Below, piece after piece: positions 13,301 to 25,700 of a stretch of 64,000 bases of DNA. The notes beneath the pieces were generated by a model. The model had not been told where the DNA came from. It saw only the letters and a program-made list of their open reading frames with translations, and made no database searches. Each line of letters starts with the position of its first letter. Position 1 is the stretch's first letter. Both the position numbers and the translations under genes were made by a program. Origin of the DNA: Erpobdella octoculata (Eukaryota > Annelida > Clitellata > Hirudinida > Erpobdellidae); NCBI GenBank assembly GCA_963978895.1, contig OZ022240.1:19001983-19065982 (forward strand), written 5' to 3'.

Positions 13301-16300
13301 TAAGATCTAACCAATTTATTGTATCGTAAACATTCAACACATTTAATTATTAGCAATATTTACTAATATGAATAAGTGTATGTAAAGAACACAACAAACA
13401 AATATTATAATAAGCATGGTATAAATTGCCACACACAAATTCAAAAGAATAGAATCTATTGAATTTCAACTGGAAAACTACTATTTATGTACACACTTCA
13501 AAAGTAATAAAAAAAATTAAAAAGCCAAAATTTTTAATGACAAAGTTATCAATAAATTAATAAAATATTATACGTTCCTTAGTTTTAGCATTTTAGTTTT
13601 GTGTTACTATTCCAATAGCGAAACGATGTGAGAATTTGGGAAATCATTGTTTATCTTCACTAAGACGCCCGTTAAACCTGCTAGCTGGCAGGCGTAAAGT
13701 TAATCTAGCTTTAATTTCTAAAACATTGCTAGTCGAGTGTCTTGAATTAGCTTTTTAACATCCCACTGAGTTATCCCTTGAAAGAGACGGAGTAGCTCTT
13801 AAGCGCTCGTCAGAAATACGGGCCCAGATCTTTTCCAAGCTGCACCAAATGAGACCTTTTATCACACATACAGTTCAACAAGTTAAACAGATGATGCTTT
13901 TCTTTACCTAAGCTCCTTTGACACGTACTCTCTCGTCAACCAGATATTCATGTGCAGCGTCAAAGGGGTCGTAGCCCTACCAGCTTGTAAGGGATTTTTA
14001 GTTATATATTTTATTTAATTTGCTTTATCAACCTGGTTACTCAGCCACCTAGAGAGTCTCAATGGGTATTTCTAACGAGAAATAAAGCATGTTGATGTCG
14101 TATTTGTGAAGTGAGGTGATATGGATCAAATGACAGAACGTCTTAGTTGGTTTCAGTTATATCGGCGTTCTTGGCTCCACGTTTACTCCAGCGTTGACAT
14201 TCTACTACCAAGTTACCATATGCCTTCAATACCTTTCATAACCCCACAAAACGCTACTGCTCTTTTGTTATTTTAAACAGGTCTTCTATTATGTTTTTAT
14301 TTATAAATAAACATAAAATGCATTATGATTTTAATAAATTTATTCTATTTTTTTATTGGCTGGTTTTAAAATAATATTTATATTTGTAATATAGTGGAAA
14401 CCTTTTTAAAAAAAATGTATCACTTGTTTTTTCTCTCTTGGATTGATTTCAGTCTCATTAAAGTATATTTCTCAGATCTGGATCTCAATTTCAAAAAATA
14501 AGTTATTGATCTTCATTTTAGTAATGACATGGTAATTCTTGCTTTTTAATTTACCAGACAAATTGAAAACTTTGCTCAATGTTAATTTGTTTGCTCAAAT
14601 AAGTGAGTTAAAAATGCATAATTGCTTTATATGGGTATTGCAATCTAGTAGAACAGATGAGTTGTTAGCTCCTGACTATCGAATCACCCAGATAGCACAT
14701 TTTTCAGGCAAATACCATCAGGAGCACAGCATAATATAGAAAAATGAAATTGGCCTAATCATGGTTTTGTCTATTATAAATTTATTTGATGAAATCATCT
14801 TTCTTGTTTAAATGAACCAGTAACAAGTTGCTTAAAAATAATTTCTTTATTTACAAGATCAGTGTTCCAACTCACAACTCGGAATGGCTGACATACGAAA
14901 ACGTTAAAATACAGACAAATCAAACAGCAAAGGCAAGCTTGCCATCCTCAAGTTATGAGAACACTCTTTACAGGCTGATGATACGGATCACCTTTCAAGA
15001 AGACATCCTTCTTGATAGGAGAATCCATGGAGTATTTGTTCTAATTCTCTGCCAGGGTACAATAGATGAAATCAACAAAAGAATGTCACTTGATTCTTAT
15101 GAAGACTGTTATGAGCTAATTGTCAAGAAAATTGAGTAAGCAAATTTATGTTATTAATTGACTGAGGAATAGTGTTTTTTTCTACAATGCTTTTATCTAC
15201 TCGTCGTCTCTGTTTGTCTTTCTGTTTCTCTGTCTGTTTCAAATCTTGCAATCAATTTTTGAGTCACTTCCTGATGATAGATTTTTTTCAAATTTTGCAT
15301 ACATGCTCAAAATAGAAGACAATGCAATATTCAATTATTAGTTTTACAATAAGTCAATTAATTTAGTTAATTTTAATTAATTTCATTTTTATAAAATTGA
15401 TTGCAAAATTTGTGTTTTAATTACATATAAAAGCATTGGGTTTTAAAAATTCGTTTTTAATTTACTTGTTATCTTATGAAAAAGGCTTGAATAAGCTTAT
15501 TTTCAAAGCCTATTTTCTTGATTTGTTACATGGACATGCAAGGAGAAAGAGAATTTTGTATGCATGTTGTTCGAGTTATAGGAAAAAAAATTGCAGTTTT
15601 GTTGAAAAGATTAAATTTATTTTCATAAACATCTCAGGTTCTTAGACATACTGTATTGTAAATGTTTTTTTACCCAAAATGAACAAAATATCTGAGATAT
15701 CTTTCCATAGAATATTCCATGGCTGGTCTTTTCTTCCTCCACTCCTCAAGATCTTTCTCAAGAAACTCTTCAAAAGGTTTTTTGAAAACACGTTCCGTAA
15801 TTCCGATAAATCCCTTCATCAAACTGCTATTTGATTTTAAAATGACTCTTAGTCTATCTGATTTAGAATCCTCTGAGGATTCATCTGATTTAGAATCCTC
15901 TGAGGATTCATCTGATTTAGAATCCTCTGAGGATTCATCTGATTTAGAATCCTCTGAGGATTCATCTGATTTAGAATCCTCTGAGGATTCATCTGATTTA
16001 GAATCCTCTGAGGATTCATCTGATTTAGAATCCTCTGAGGATTCATCTGATTTAGAATCCTCTGAGGATTCATCTGATTTAGAATCCTCTGAGGATTCAT
16101 CTGATTTAGAATCCTCTGAGGATTCATCTGATTTAGAATCCTCTGAGGATTCATCTGATTTAGAATCCTCTGAGGATTCATCTGATTTAGAATCCTCTGA
16201 GGATTCATCTGATTTAGAATCCTCTGAGGATTCATCTGATTTAGAATCCTCGGTTGCTTCATCCGAGTCAGATTCGTCACTAAAATCTGACCCTGAATAA

Positions 16301-17306
16301 TCGGTGCCGTCGTCTGTTATGGAGGCTTCCGGTTCAGAACCGTCGCTGTATGGGTAAAAGCCATCGCTGTTATTGCCATTATTGTATATCATCATCATCA
16401 CTTTCATCCTCATTGTTTTGCATTTCGTTTTCAACATTCTTTTCATCTTCTTTAGTTTTGTTGTCGACGTCCAAACCGACTGTATCATTGTCACCATCTT
16501 TGCCAGGCTCGTCATCACCATCTTTGCATGGTTCATCTTGAACATCTTTGCAAGGCTCATCATCATGACCTACCTGACCTGTTCAGTCTGTACGGCCGTC
16601 ATCCGTCACATGTTCTGAGACACAGCTGGTTGACTCCAGTTCAAATTGGGTTTCACCGCAGCAACCCACATCTTTTTCTTCACCAGCAACGCGTTGGTCC
16701 AGAACCGTGTCCACCACTGTCTCAGCCGTCCCTGTGACCAAACTCTCAACAGTCGCACCTTCCAGACTACACTCAGGCAAACCAATGTCAGAAACATTCC
16801 CATTTTCTTCCTCTTTGTTATCCTTTTCTGAAAGCAATGCTGTATCTGCTGCTGCTACTTTGTTTTCGTGGCAAAGAAGCATTCCTTCTCCTGTCTTCCC
16901 CTATGCTGCCATGTTTTCTCTAGCTTGTTGTCTTACTTGTTCCAGCAATTTTCTTTTTAGCTTTCTCCGGTTAACCACAGCTTCCTCGTCAATATCGAAT
17001 AAATATTCATCGTCCTCCGGCCCATAGCCTTCATTGACTAACACGGCTAGGAGGCGTTCCATAAGTTCGTCCAAAGCTCATCCAATGCTTTCAAAACCAT
17101 TTTTTTAATCCCACTTCTGACACCAGTGTTATAAAATTGTCAAATCGTATTCTGGGTCCAATAGAATGGTTTTGCAGTTTATTGGATGATAATAAATGAA
17201 GCTTGGATAAGTCTGTTTTATACCTTCTAATATAATGATCCTAATAATAATAAATGTCTTTCTGAGGTGCGTAAGCAATGATATAAAATTATAACCATAG
17301 ATATAA

Positions 17307-17399
<93 letters not shown>

Positions 17400-20300
17400 T
17401 TTCTATCTGTTGTACACAAAAAATTTCATAAAAATCGGTTCCGCCGTTTCGGAGGAGTTTGAACTCAAACACTATGACGTGAGATTTTTATATATATATA
17501 TATATATATAGATATGGTCCTATTGTGTAAATTAAAATTACAATGTTTATGCTACTTGTGACCTCAGGAAACTACTATATAAGATAACAAAAGCTAAGAT
17601 TTCTAAAATGCTGGAAATATATACATAATAAATAAACTAGTAAAGTTATACTGCTACTGAAGCATATTTATATTTCAGGTTCTTCAACTATTTAGAGACC
17701 AGATTAAATGTAACTCTCCCTCCTATGTTCATGCATTCAAACAATTCAGTGTTATTGATGCATTTCATATCATCAAAAGATGTTAATGTCTCCATAGGAT
17801 TGAGCATGATCCAGCTTTCCTGTCAGTATTGGTATGAATCTAATGAGATGCAAACTTATGGATGTGCAGTGAGTGAATTGTAGGCTTGATTATTTATGTC
17901 TATGCTTGTTTATTTATGTGGATGAGCATGTGCACATATGTATACGATGCTTTATAAATTATAATGCAAAAGGATCGGCTTAGTGATTGTTGACCTTGTT
18001 AATTCATGTGGGCGTTGTTCGGGATTGATTGACTGAGTGATTGAATGAGCAATTAAGTGAGTGAGTTATTGAGTTATGCTAGGAGATTATATAAGTAGAT
18101 ACCAAGCTTTTTATTCTTTAACATTGTTTAATTGTATTTCTATTACTTATAGGTATCACCATCAAAAACAAATGACACCACATTGGTCTGTCTTTGTTAC
18201 CATTTGTCATTTTTTTCTGGTGCTCTCAGCCTTGCTCCTCAAGCACTTGAAGTTGAAATTTCCATAGCCAACATTTATGGAAAAGATTCAACCAATGAAA
18301 TTCTCATCACACTTGGCATTCTTTGGGTCTTCTTTTTTTTGTTTGAAGTCTGGGCCAAGCTGAAGGATCGAAAAATGGCCATCATAGTAAGTTATTTGAC
18401 CTAAACGTGTTAGGTTTGTTGTCAGGCTTGCTCCAAAAGAGCTTCAACTTCCTTCATTTTGTCATATTGATAGCAGTTTTTCTGGAGAAACATTTTTAAT
18501 ATTCCAGGTTACAATTTAGAGAAAAGAAAGACATAAACAAATTGCTGATATAAGTTAGAGATCACCCAATGTAAATGTGTACCTAGTGACACATGTATAA
18601 TTTCATCAAAAAAAGCTTCACAACTTTCTTTACACCAATTAATAAATTTTTACAAACTTTTATTTAGGTTACAATCTCTGTTTGTGTGTTTGTTTGTGTA
18701 TGTGTGTGTGTCTTTCTCTGTATGCAAATCTTGCAAGTAAAATTTAACCAGCTTTTTGACTAGCTAGGAAGCTGAAACTTTTAGCATAACTTTATATTGG
18801 ATGACAATACATGATTCAATTAAAAAAAAGAAAAAAATTTAATTTGAACATCTTTCGTATTTCTAAATCGAGTGTATTTTAAATCAAAGTTTGTGTTGAA
18901 AAACGAGTTTTTCCTTTACTTGTTATATTTTAAATTGCTCATACAAAAATTATGTAGTCAGCAGTCTTTGAGTTCTGTAGAACTAAAAGTAGCTTCAATA
19001 TATGTGCTTTCAAGTATTCAATTTTTGGCCCGTAGACCCAGACAGAATAGTCCAGTCACTTAAGCCTAAAAAGAGGATTAACATCGGAATGAGAGATAAT
19101 AGGCTGTAAACTTCTATAAATCTTTTTTTAGAATTCTAAATGTAGTTTTAAAAGTTTCTTAAAAACTCATGTCTGCATCTTAACCCTCTAATGCATGAAC
19201 AAAAACAATGTTTATTCTTTTGCTATTAGGCAACACATTAAAAAAAAATATAGATTTAATTGTTTTTCATTATTTTACTATCACAGAGAGATGCATAGTG
19301 ATGTGTTTGGCACTGCTAAGTTCATTACTTAAGGTTAAATATCACAAAAATAGGTTGCTTGCAATTATCTCACTTCCTTTTGTTTTAATTAGAGCTGCCT
19401 TTTAATCTACGATTAAAAATTTAACGCAGATTACACATTTTAAGGTAGTTGAAAAGTTTTAATTTTTTTTTCATAGATACAATACTTACAATATCTATGA
19501 TTTTTTTAATCAACAAAAACTGCCTGTCTTTGGTTTCTTATTTACATATTACATGTGCATTCACGTCAAGTTCGATTGTTCTCACACTTCATACATAAAT
19601 GGAATCGAAAACAATTTTTCACAGGTAGTTTACGTTTATAACAAAAGACACTGTTGCATGCCATTACTGCAAGGTAGAGTTTAAATATGATCACTCATTT
19701 TCCTGTTTTAAATACCATTTATAAGTCAAGCGCCCGTTTACTTCAACGTCGGGTGATTCGAGGACTTCGGTGTCCAAAGGCAAGTCAGGAACAGTTTGAG
19801 AACGTTAATCCAAATTCGTGTCATAAAAACCGATAAGTCAAGCTACATATGATGCAATAACAAGTGCATCCAATCCCAGCAACTGAATTACGCCCCACTT
19901 GAATATAAATAAGAACAGCGTTGAGCGTGTCGTGTGTTTGTAAATAAGCCTCCTCTTCCCGCTCGCTCTCATTCCCGCTTGCTCTCCAGTTCCCGTTTCC
20001 GTTCGCTCTCCCGTTCCCGTTCGTTCTCCCGTTTCCACTTGCTCACCCGTTCTCGCCTGTCTTTGTTTTCTTTCTTCACTCTCTCCTAACATTTTTATCC
20101 GATAAAACATAAAATAGATTTGCTTACATTACTCGAAACCTTCAAACATTGTTATGTAAGCTAAATTTCAGTTTTATTACGCATTAACCTGTGACCTGTG
20201 CTGGTCATACATAGGCACTTTTGGCATGGAAAGTTTTTTGGTCATAAAAAAATTAAAAAACACTCTATATAGTCTTTCATATAGATTCAAAATTTTATAT

Positions 20301-22652
20301 ATATTTTTATCCTCACTTACTTTACATATCAAGTATTAAGGAGACTGTGGTTGATGTTTTTCTTTTTTATATGCTTATAATCGTAAAAAAAGGATTTGCA
20401 AGAAATTAAGAGCTGTCTAATTTGAAACAATAAAGGATTTGTGAAAGACGAAGTTTTTAACAATTCACTTTTTGATAATTTAAGTTGTATTACATTTGTA
20501 GGCATATCCAGTTGACTTGGCTGACAACTTTCCAACTGCTGAAGTGGTTTACTTAGTAGAAGTAGTTACAGGACTGAGACCTTTTGCAGGGTGCGATGGA
20601 GAGGTGTTTATTGTACTCTTAGGTCTGCTAACTGATTTAACTATTTAGAGATAACTATTCAATTTATGCTTTTCTATAAGTGTTCTTTGAATAAGTTTTA
20701 GCCAAACATTTATTGCTTCATATTTCCTTATGCTGTTATGGCTACTACCAAAGTTATTGTGGCATTTATTTCATGATTGGAAACTCTATAATTTTAATTT
20801 TGTCAGTGTAATCTATGCTGACGGATGGGATGTTTTTTTATATAGCTGTATGTTTCTATAATGGCTGGTGCACTGCACATGAAAGAGTTAATTGAAATTG
20901 ATGCATAAGTAATTTGAAGGAATAAATTTTTCGTAGTTTCATAAACAGCTGAGTCAGAAAGGTTTTATGATTGTTTATAAATTTACACAGGTACATTAAA
21001 TAAAAGTCTTGCTCACAAATTGGTTTGCAAGAATTACAAAACTCTGCAGGCAGGCCATCAGAATTATTTCATCATAAGAACAAGAGAACATCTTGGAAAA
21101 GTTAACCAAATTCGTTTGTGGATTGTTGATGAACAGGACATGGACAGAAGAGTTAATTGGTTCGATTTATATATATATATATATATATATATCTATATAT
21201 ATAAAAGAACATGTCCTGACTGACTGACTGACTGACTGATAATCAATGCCGAGCTCACACGCCTCATCCTAGGAACGTGAAATTTGGAACTTATATTAGT
21301 TTTATAGCGTAAACATCCGCTAAGAAAGGATTTTTGAAAATTTTGCTCCTGAGAGGAAAAAACTGGAAAACAAACTTTTTTCTAAAACAATGTATATCTC
21401 GAAAACCAAAAATGAGGAAATTTTGAAATTTGGTACATGGATTTTTCTTAAAAAATAAAAAGATACGTGTTTCACCATTTTTTGAAAATTTGGTTTCACG
21501 GACCTCAAATGTTGGTTGGAAAATTGAGTTATTTGGTTTTTAAAGTAGCTGCTACTCAAAAACTGTGAATGCTACAGGATTAAAAATTAGTATTTTGTTT
21601 CTACTCTCAAAATAATGAAATAGGTGTTTTAGCATTTTCTGAAAATTTGGTTTCCAGGACTTCAAATGTGGGGTGGAAAATAGGGTTATTTGTTTTTCAA
21701 ACTAACTGCTACTCAAAAACTGTAAATACCACAGATGTAAAAATTAGTATTTAGTTTCTATTCTAAAAATAAAGATATACGTGTTTAACCATTTTTTTAA
21801 AATTTGGTTTCCAGGACCTCAAATGTGGGATGGAAAATAATGTTATTTGGTTTTTATTGTAACTGCTATTCGAAAACTGTAGATGCTGCAGGAGTAAAAA
21901 TTAGTATTTGGTTTCTACTCCAGAAATAATGATATACGTGTTTTACCATTTCTTGAAAATTTGGTTTCCAGGACTTCAAATATGGGGTGGAAAATAGAAT
22001 TACTTGGTTTTTTAAGTAACTGCTACTCAAAAACTGTAAATGCTACAAAAGTAAAATTAGTATTTAGTTTCTACTCTGAAAATAATGATATACGAGTTTC
22101 ACCATTTTTTGAAAATTTGGTTTCCAGGACCTCAAATGTGAAGTGGAAAAAGGGTTATTTGATTTTAAAATAACTGCTACTCAAAAACTGTGCTACAGAT
22201 GTGAAAATTGGTATTTTGAGGTTTTGTGCCGGTCAAAAGTAGATGATTTCAGTTTATCACCGGACGGACGGGCCAAGCCGTTATTTTAGGGTCTTCATAA
22301 GGCCCTGCCTAAACATTAAATCAAGGTGGGACGGGCCGAGATTTTTAACCAAGTATATAAACATTTTAGTGATTTTAGGGTGTTCAGATGGGCCGGGCTA
22401 AACCTGAAGTCAAGGTGGGACGGGCCGAAGTTTTTCATCAAGTATATAGAACTTCTAGGCCTGTAAAAACGGGCCAGGCCTATATCAGACGGGCCGTGCC
22501 GGGCCAGGAAATTCGGTTTTTGAAACGGACTGAGCCAAGTTGTCGACGGGCCGAGCCGAGACCTAAAAAATTGATCCGTGCAGTACTCTCCTATGTATGC
22601 ACGGTTCAAATTCTCTAATTTCATGCGAGCGAAGCCGCTACGGGCACTGCTA

Positions 22653-22717
<65 letters not shown>

Positions 22718-25700
22718 GATAAACATGCTCTATTGAAATACGCACGCCATTTAACCGAAACTAATTTAACTTTAACTGCGAAAGAAGAAATGATACTTGA
22801 TGTGATGGTGACAGATGTTTCCTCAGATATTTTGAAGGAAAATTTGATGCAGAATGTGGCGGTAACAGATGGTTTGTCAGAAACTGTGGAGGAGGTCTTG
22901 GTGGATGATGTGGTGGTGACTGATGGTTCCTCAGGGTTTGTGAAGGATGGTTTGGTACGAAATGTGACGGCGACTGGCGTTTCATCAGAAATCATAAAGG
23001 AGGGATCATTGCAGAATACGGTGGTGATTGGTGAAAGTTCTTCAGTTTTTTCGAAAGACATTCAGATTCCAAATGTGTTTCCTCATCTGGATGATAATCA
23101 AAATATAACTGTTAGACGGAAAGACAAACGAAGCTGAAAACTTTTAATTTAATATTGTGTATAATATTAGTATGGGTTTTCTATGATGTTGAACTTTTGT
23201 CAGATTTTGCTGCGCTCAGATGGAAACACGATAAATCACGTAGTTTTAATTGTTTTCTGATTAACTAGAATGTTTGCTGAGATTTATTAATCTGGTTTTA
23301 ACTTATTTTATCTCAATTTTAAATTATTTATTGTTCGGATTTGGAACTGTCTTTATTATGTTTGGTAAGCCTAGAAATTGTTTTGTAAACAACCCTGAAG
23401 ATGGCTGTCAAGGCCGAAACTGGCCAGTTGGTTTATAATAAAGCTTACAGTTTTACATTTTGTAGTAATGTTTTAAACATTTTAAAAAAGTGTAAACAGA
23501 CTACTAAAAAGTTAGTTTCAGTTAAATGGCGTGCGTATTTCAATAGAGCATGTTTATCTGAAAATATCGAGCCAATTTACTGTAAATATATATATACTAG
23601 CGGGTTACCCAGCGTTGCCCGGGATTTTTAGAGGTTTTTCTATCGTTTTTATCTCTCTTGCTCCCGTTTCCATCTCCGCTCGCTTGGAATGCCTGGCTTT
23701 GCCTCGATTACTTTTACATTTTTGGCCAAAAAACTATTTGAACATTTTTTATTTGAGTGATTGTGGATACACCATATTTTTTGTTTTTCCATCTGGTGCA
23801 TACACAAATAAATCAGAAGCTTTTGTTTGCTTATTAAATGGAAATTCAATATCTTTTATTTACATGAAATATAAATACAGTTAATCATTCTAAAGCTTTC
23901 TGATAAACTATTTTTTGTTTTGTTTCGCGATGCATAAATGTACAACGATGATGGTTTTCCGACACGGGAACATGCAAGATATAATTGTCCATGCGGGAAA
24001 CATGGAAACTTCAAGTTATTTCCGCAAACTTTCAAAGACTGGCCTTGTGATTTATTAATGGTCATCGCAAATGCCAGACGCACAGGAAATTGTAACCTCT
24101 TAAAATCGAAAGACAAATCAGTTGGAGTCATCAGTATTCGCGGGATCAAAACATCCTCTCCTTTGTATTACCATTTATAATTGTTGCCTTAATCACATTA
24201 TTCATTAGCTTTTTCAAAGCCAGTCTCGTTATATTGCACAGTCGAGGTTGATTAATGTTACGCATCATTATGATAACTGAACCCACTTTTAATAGCAAAT
24301 TGTGAGGTGGTAGTTCAGCTAATTCTAGCGAATTCAAAAATTCTGTGAGATAGTTGACTACGTCATCGTTATTGATAACTGTGTCAACTGATTTGAAGGA
24401 AACCAACTGTTCTGGAAGAAAATTTTGAATGATCTCATTGACATCTTTGTTTTTTGCTGCCAATATGCCAGAGAATCAATTTTCGAATATCTAAGCTACA
24501 TCTTCGAAAAGTCCATAGAGTTTGGAGAAGTGGTCAGTGATTGGAAAACAGGCGACGTGGTCCCCATATATAAAAATGGGTAGCAAAAGTAAAGTAGAGA
24601 ATTATAGACCAATTACCTTGACTTCTGTCTGTTGCAAAATCCTGGAGTCGATTGTTAAAGACCACATCATGAGTTACTTCTTGCAGAACAATTTATTTAC
24701 TCGTTGTCAGTATGGTTTTCTCCCTGCAAGATCTACGACTTTGCAGCTCTTGAAGTTTCTGGATAAACTGACGGAGGCTATTGATCTAAATAAGGTTGTT
24801 GATGTCTTATAGACAGATCTGGAAAAGGCTTTCGATAAAATCTCACACAGCAGGCTTTTATATAAATTGGAGCAATATGGGGTTCATAAAAACCTGCTTA
24901 GATGGATCGAAAACTATCTAAAAGGAAGAACCTTTAAAGTCAAACTAAACGATGATACTTCAATGCTACTGCCGGTTTCCAGCGTGGTTCTTCAGGGAAG
25001 TGTTTTGGGGCCTTTACTGTTTATTGTCTATATTAATGATATACAGATGGCATGTGAAGACTTTTTTCTATTTGCTGATGATGCAAAGCTTTACCGGGTT
25101 ATTGAAGGCACTGACGATGTTTCCAAACTGCAAGCAAACATTAACAAAGCAATGGAATGGTTTTGTAGATGGAGAATGAGTGTTAACTTGAATAAATGTT
25201 GTCTATTGAGAGTGGTGAGAAAAAAACAAGAGGTAGCCTACAAACTGTTGGATATAGCAGGAGTTTGAGCCATGAAATACCTACAACAAATAGTGTCTCA
25301 AATCTTGGCGTTGTGATTGATGCGGGACTGCAGTTCAAGGAGCATATTGAAAAAAGAGTAAATAAAGCCAACAGCTTGCTGGGAGTGATTGCAAGAAATT
25401 TCAATTATTTATCCGAGAGGGCATTTGTGTGCCTTTATAAATCTCTGGTTAGATCTCAGTTGGAATATGCGACCCCGGTCTGGAATCCATATAGGCAAGG
25501 CTTAATAAAAGCAATAGAGAAAGTCCAAAGAAGGACAACAAGACTGGTCCTGGCATGTAAAGGTCTGAGCTATGTAGAAAGACTAAAGAAACTGAAACTG
25601 CATTCGTTGGTGTATAGAAGGAGACGGGCAGACCTAATCTTACTCTATCATATGATGTCTGGTCGATTGCGGGAGGAGCACTGCCCTGCTGTGAAACTCT

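Larger units (their letters stand above)
15670..17126 (-). mobile_element. LTR retroelement remnant (minus) with acidic Ser/Asp repeat ORF
   Basis: Minus-strand body downstream of an LTR (17127-17308). Right after the LTR comes 'tggtgtcagaagtggga', a typical primer-binding-site string of LTR elements. The reading frame that follows gives '[20 protein letters not shown]' and '[20 protein letters not shown]'. It meets a TAG near 16900 and a TGA near 16585, passes an acidic stretch ('[20 protein letters not shown]'), and shifts frame near 16395. It then enters '[20 protein letters not shown]' and fifteen 9-residue Ser/Asp repeats before a C-terminal tail ending at 15670. No pol domains and no second LTR are seen. 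A Gag-like or accessory role is inference. Confidence 0.6.
22713..23590 (+). mobile_element. Penelope-like element (PLE) fragment: ORF 3' end, ribozyme-bearing UTR, ORF 5' start
   Basis: Layout on the + strand: an ORF end with 18-residue repeats (to stop at 23137), a non-coding stretch, a hammerhead-like fold (23391-23433), then a new ORF start reading '[20 protein letters not shown]' that stops at a TA tract. The peptide is close to '[15 protein letters not shown]' in the minus-strand fragment at 58.0 kb. Repeated pseudo-LTRs with hammerhead motifs are a known PLE trait. 22715-22765 is an inverted copy of 23511-23564. RT and GIY-YIG domains are absent. Confidence 0.6.

Noticed and set aside
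14539..14739. 66-codon open stretch between exons 4 and 5
   Set aside because: A 45-bp splice-bounded piece (14558-14602) exists, but its phase does not fit exon 4 or 5, which join well directly ('NLLNPVT' to 'ISVPTHN').
15719..16300. + strand [15 protein letters not shown] ORF
   Set aside because: Mirror of the minus-strand 27-bp array. The minus frame has the flanking protein-like sequence, LTR and primer-binding-site context.
22388..22624. ORFs on both strands over GC-rich 'gacgggcc' words
   Set aside because: They lie in the non-coding 3' part of the Helitron-like element and are not kept in the sister copy's frame.
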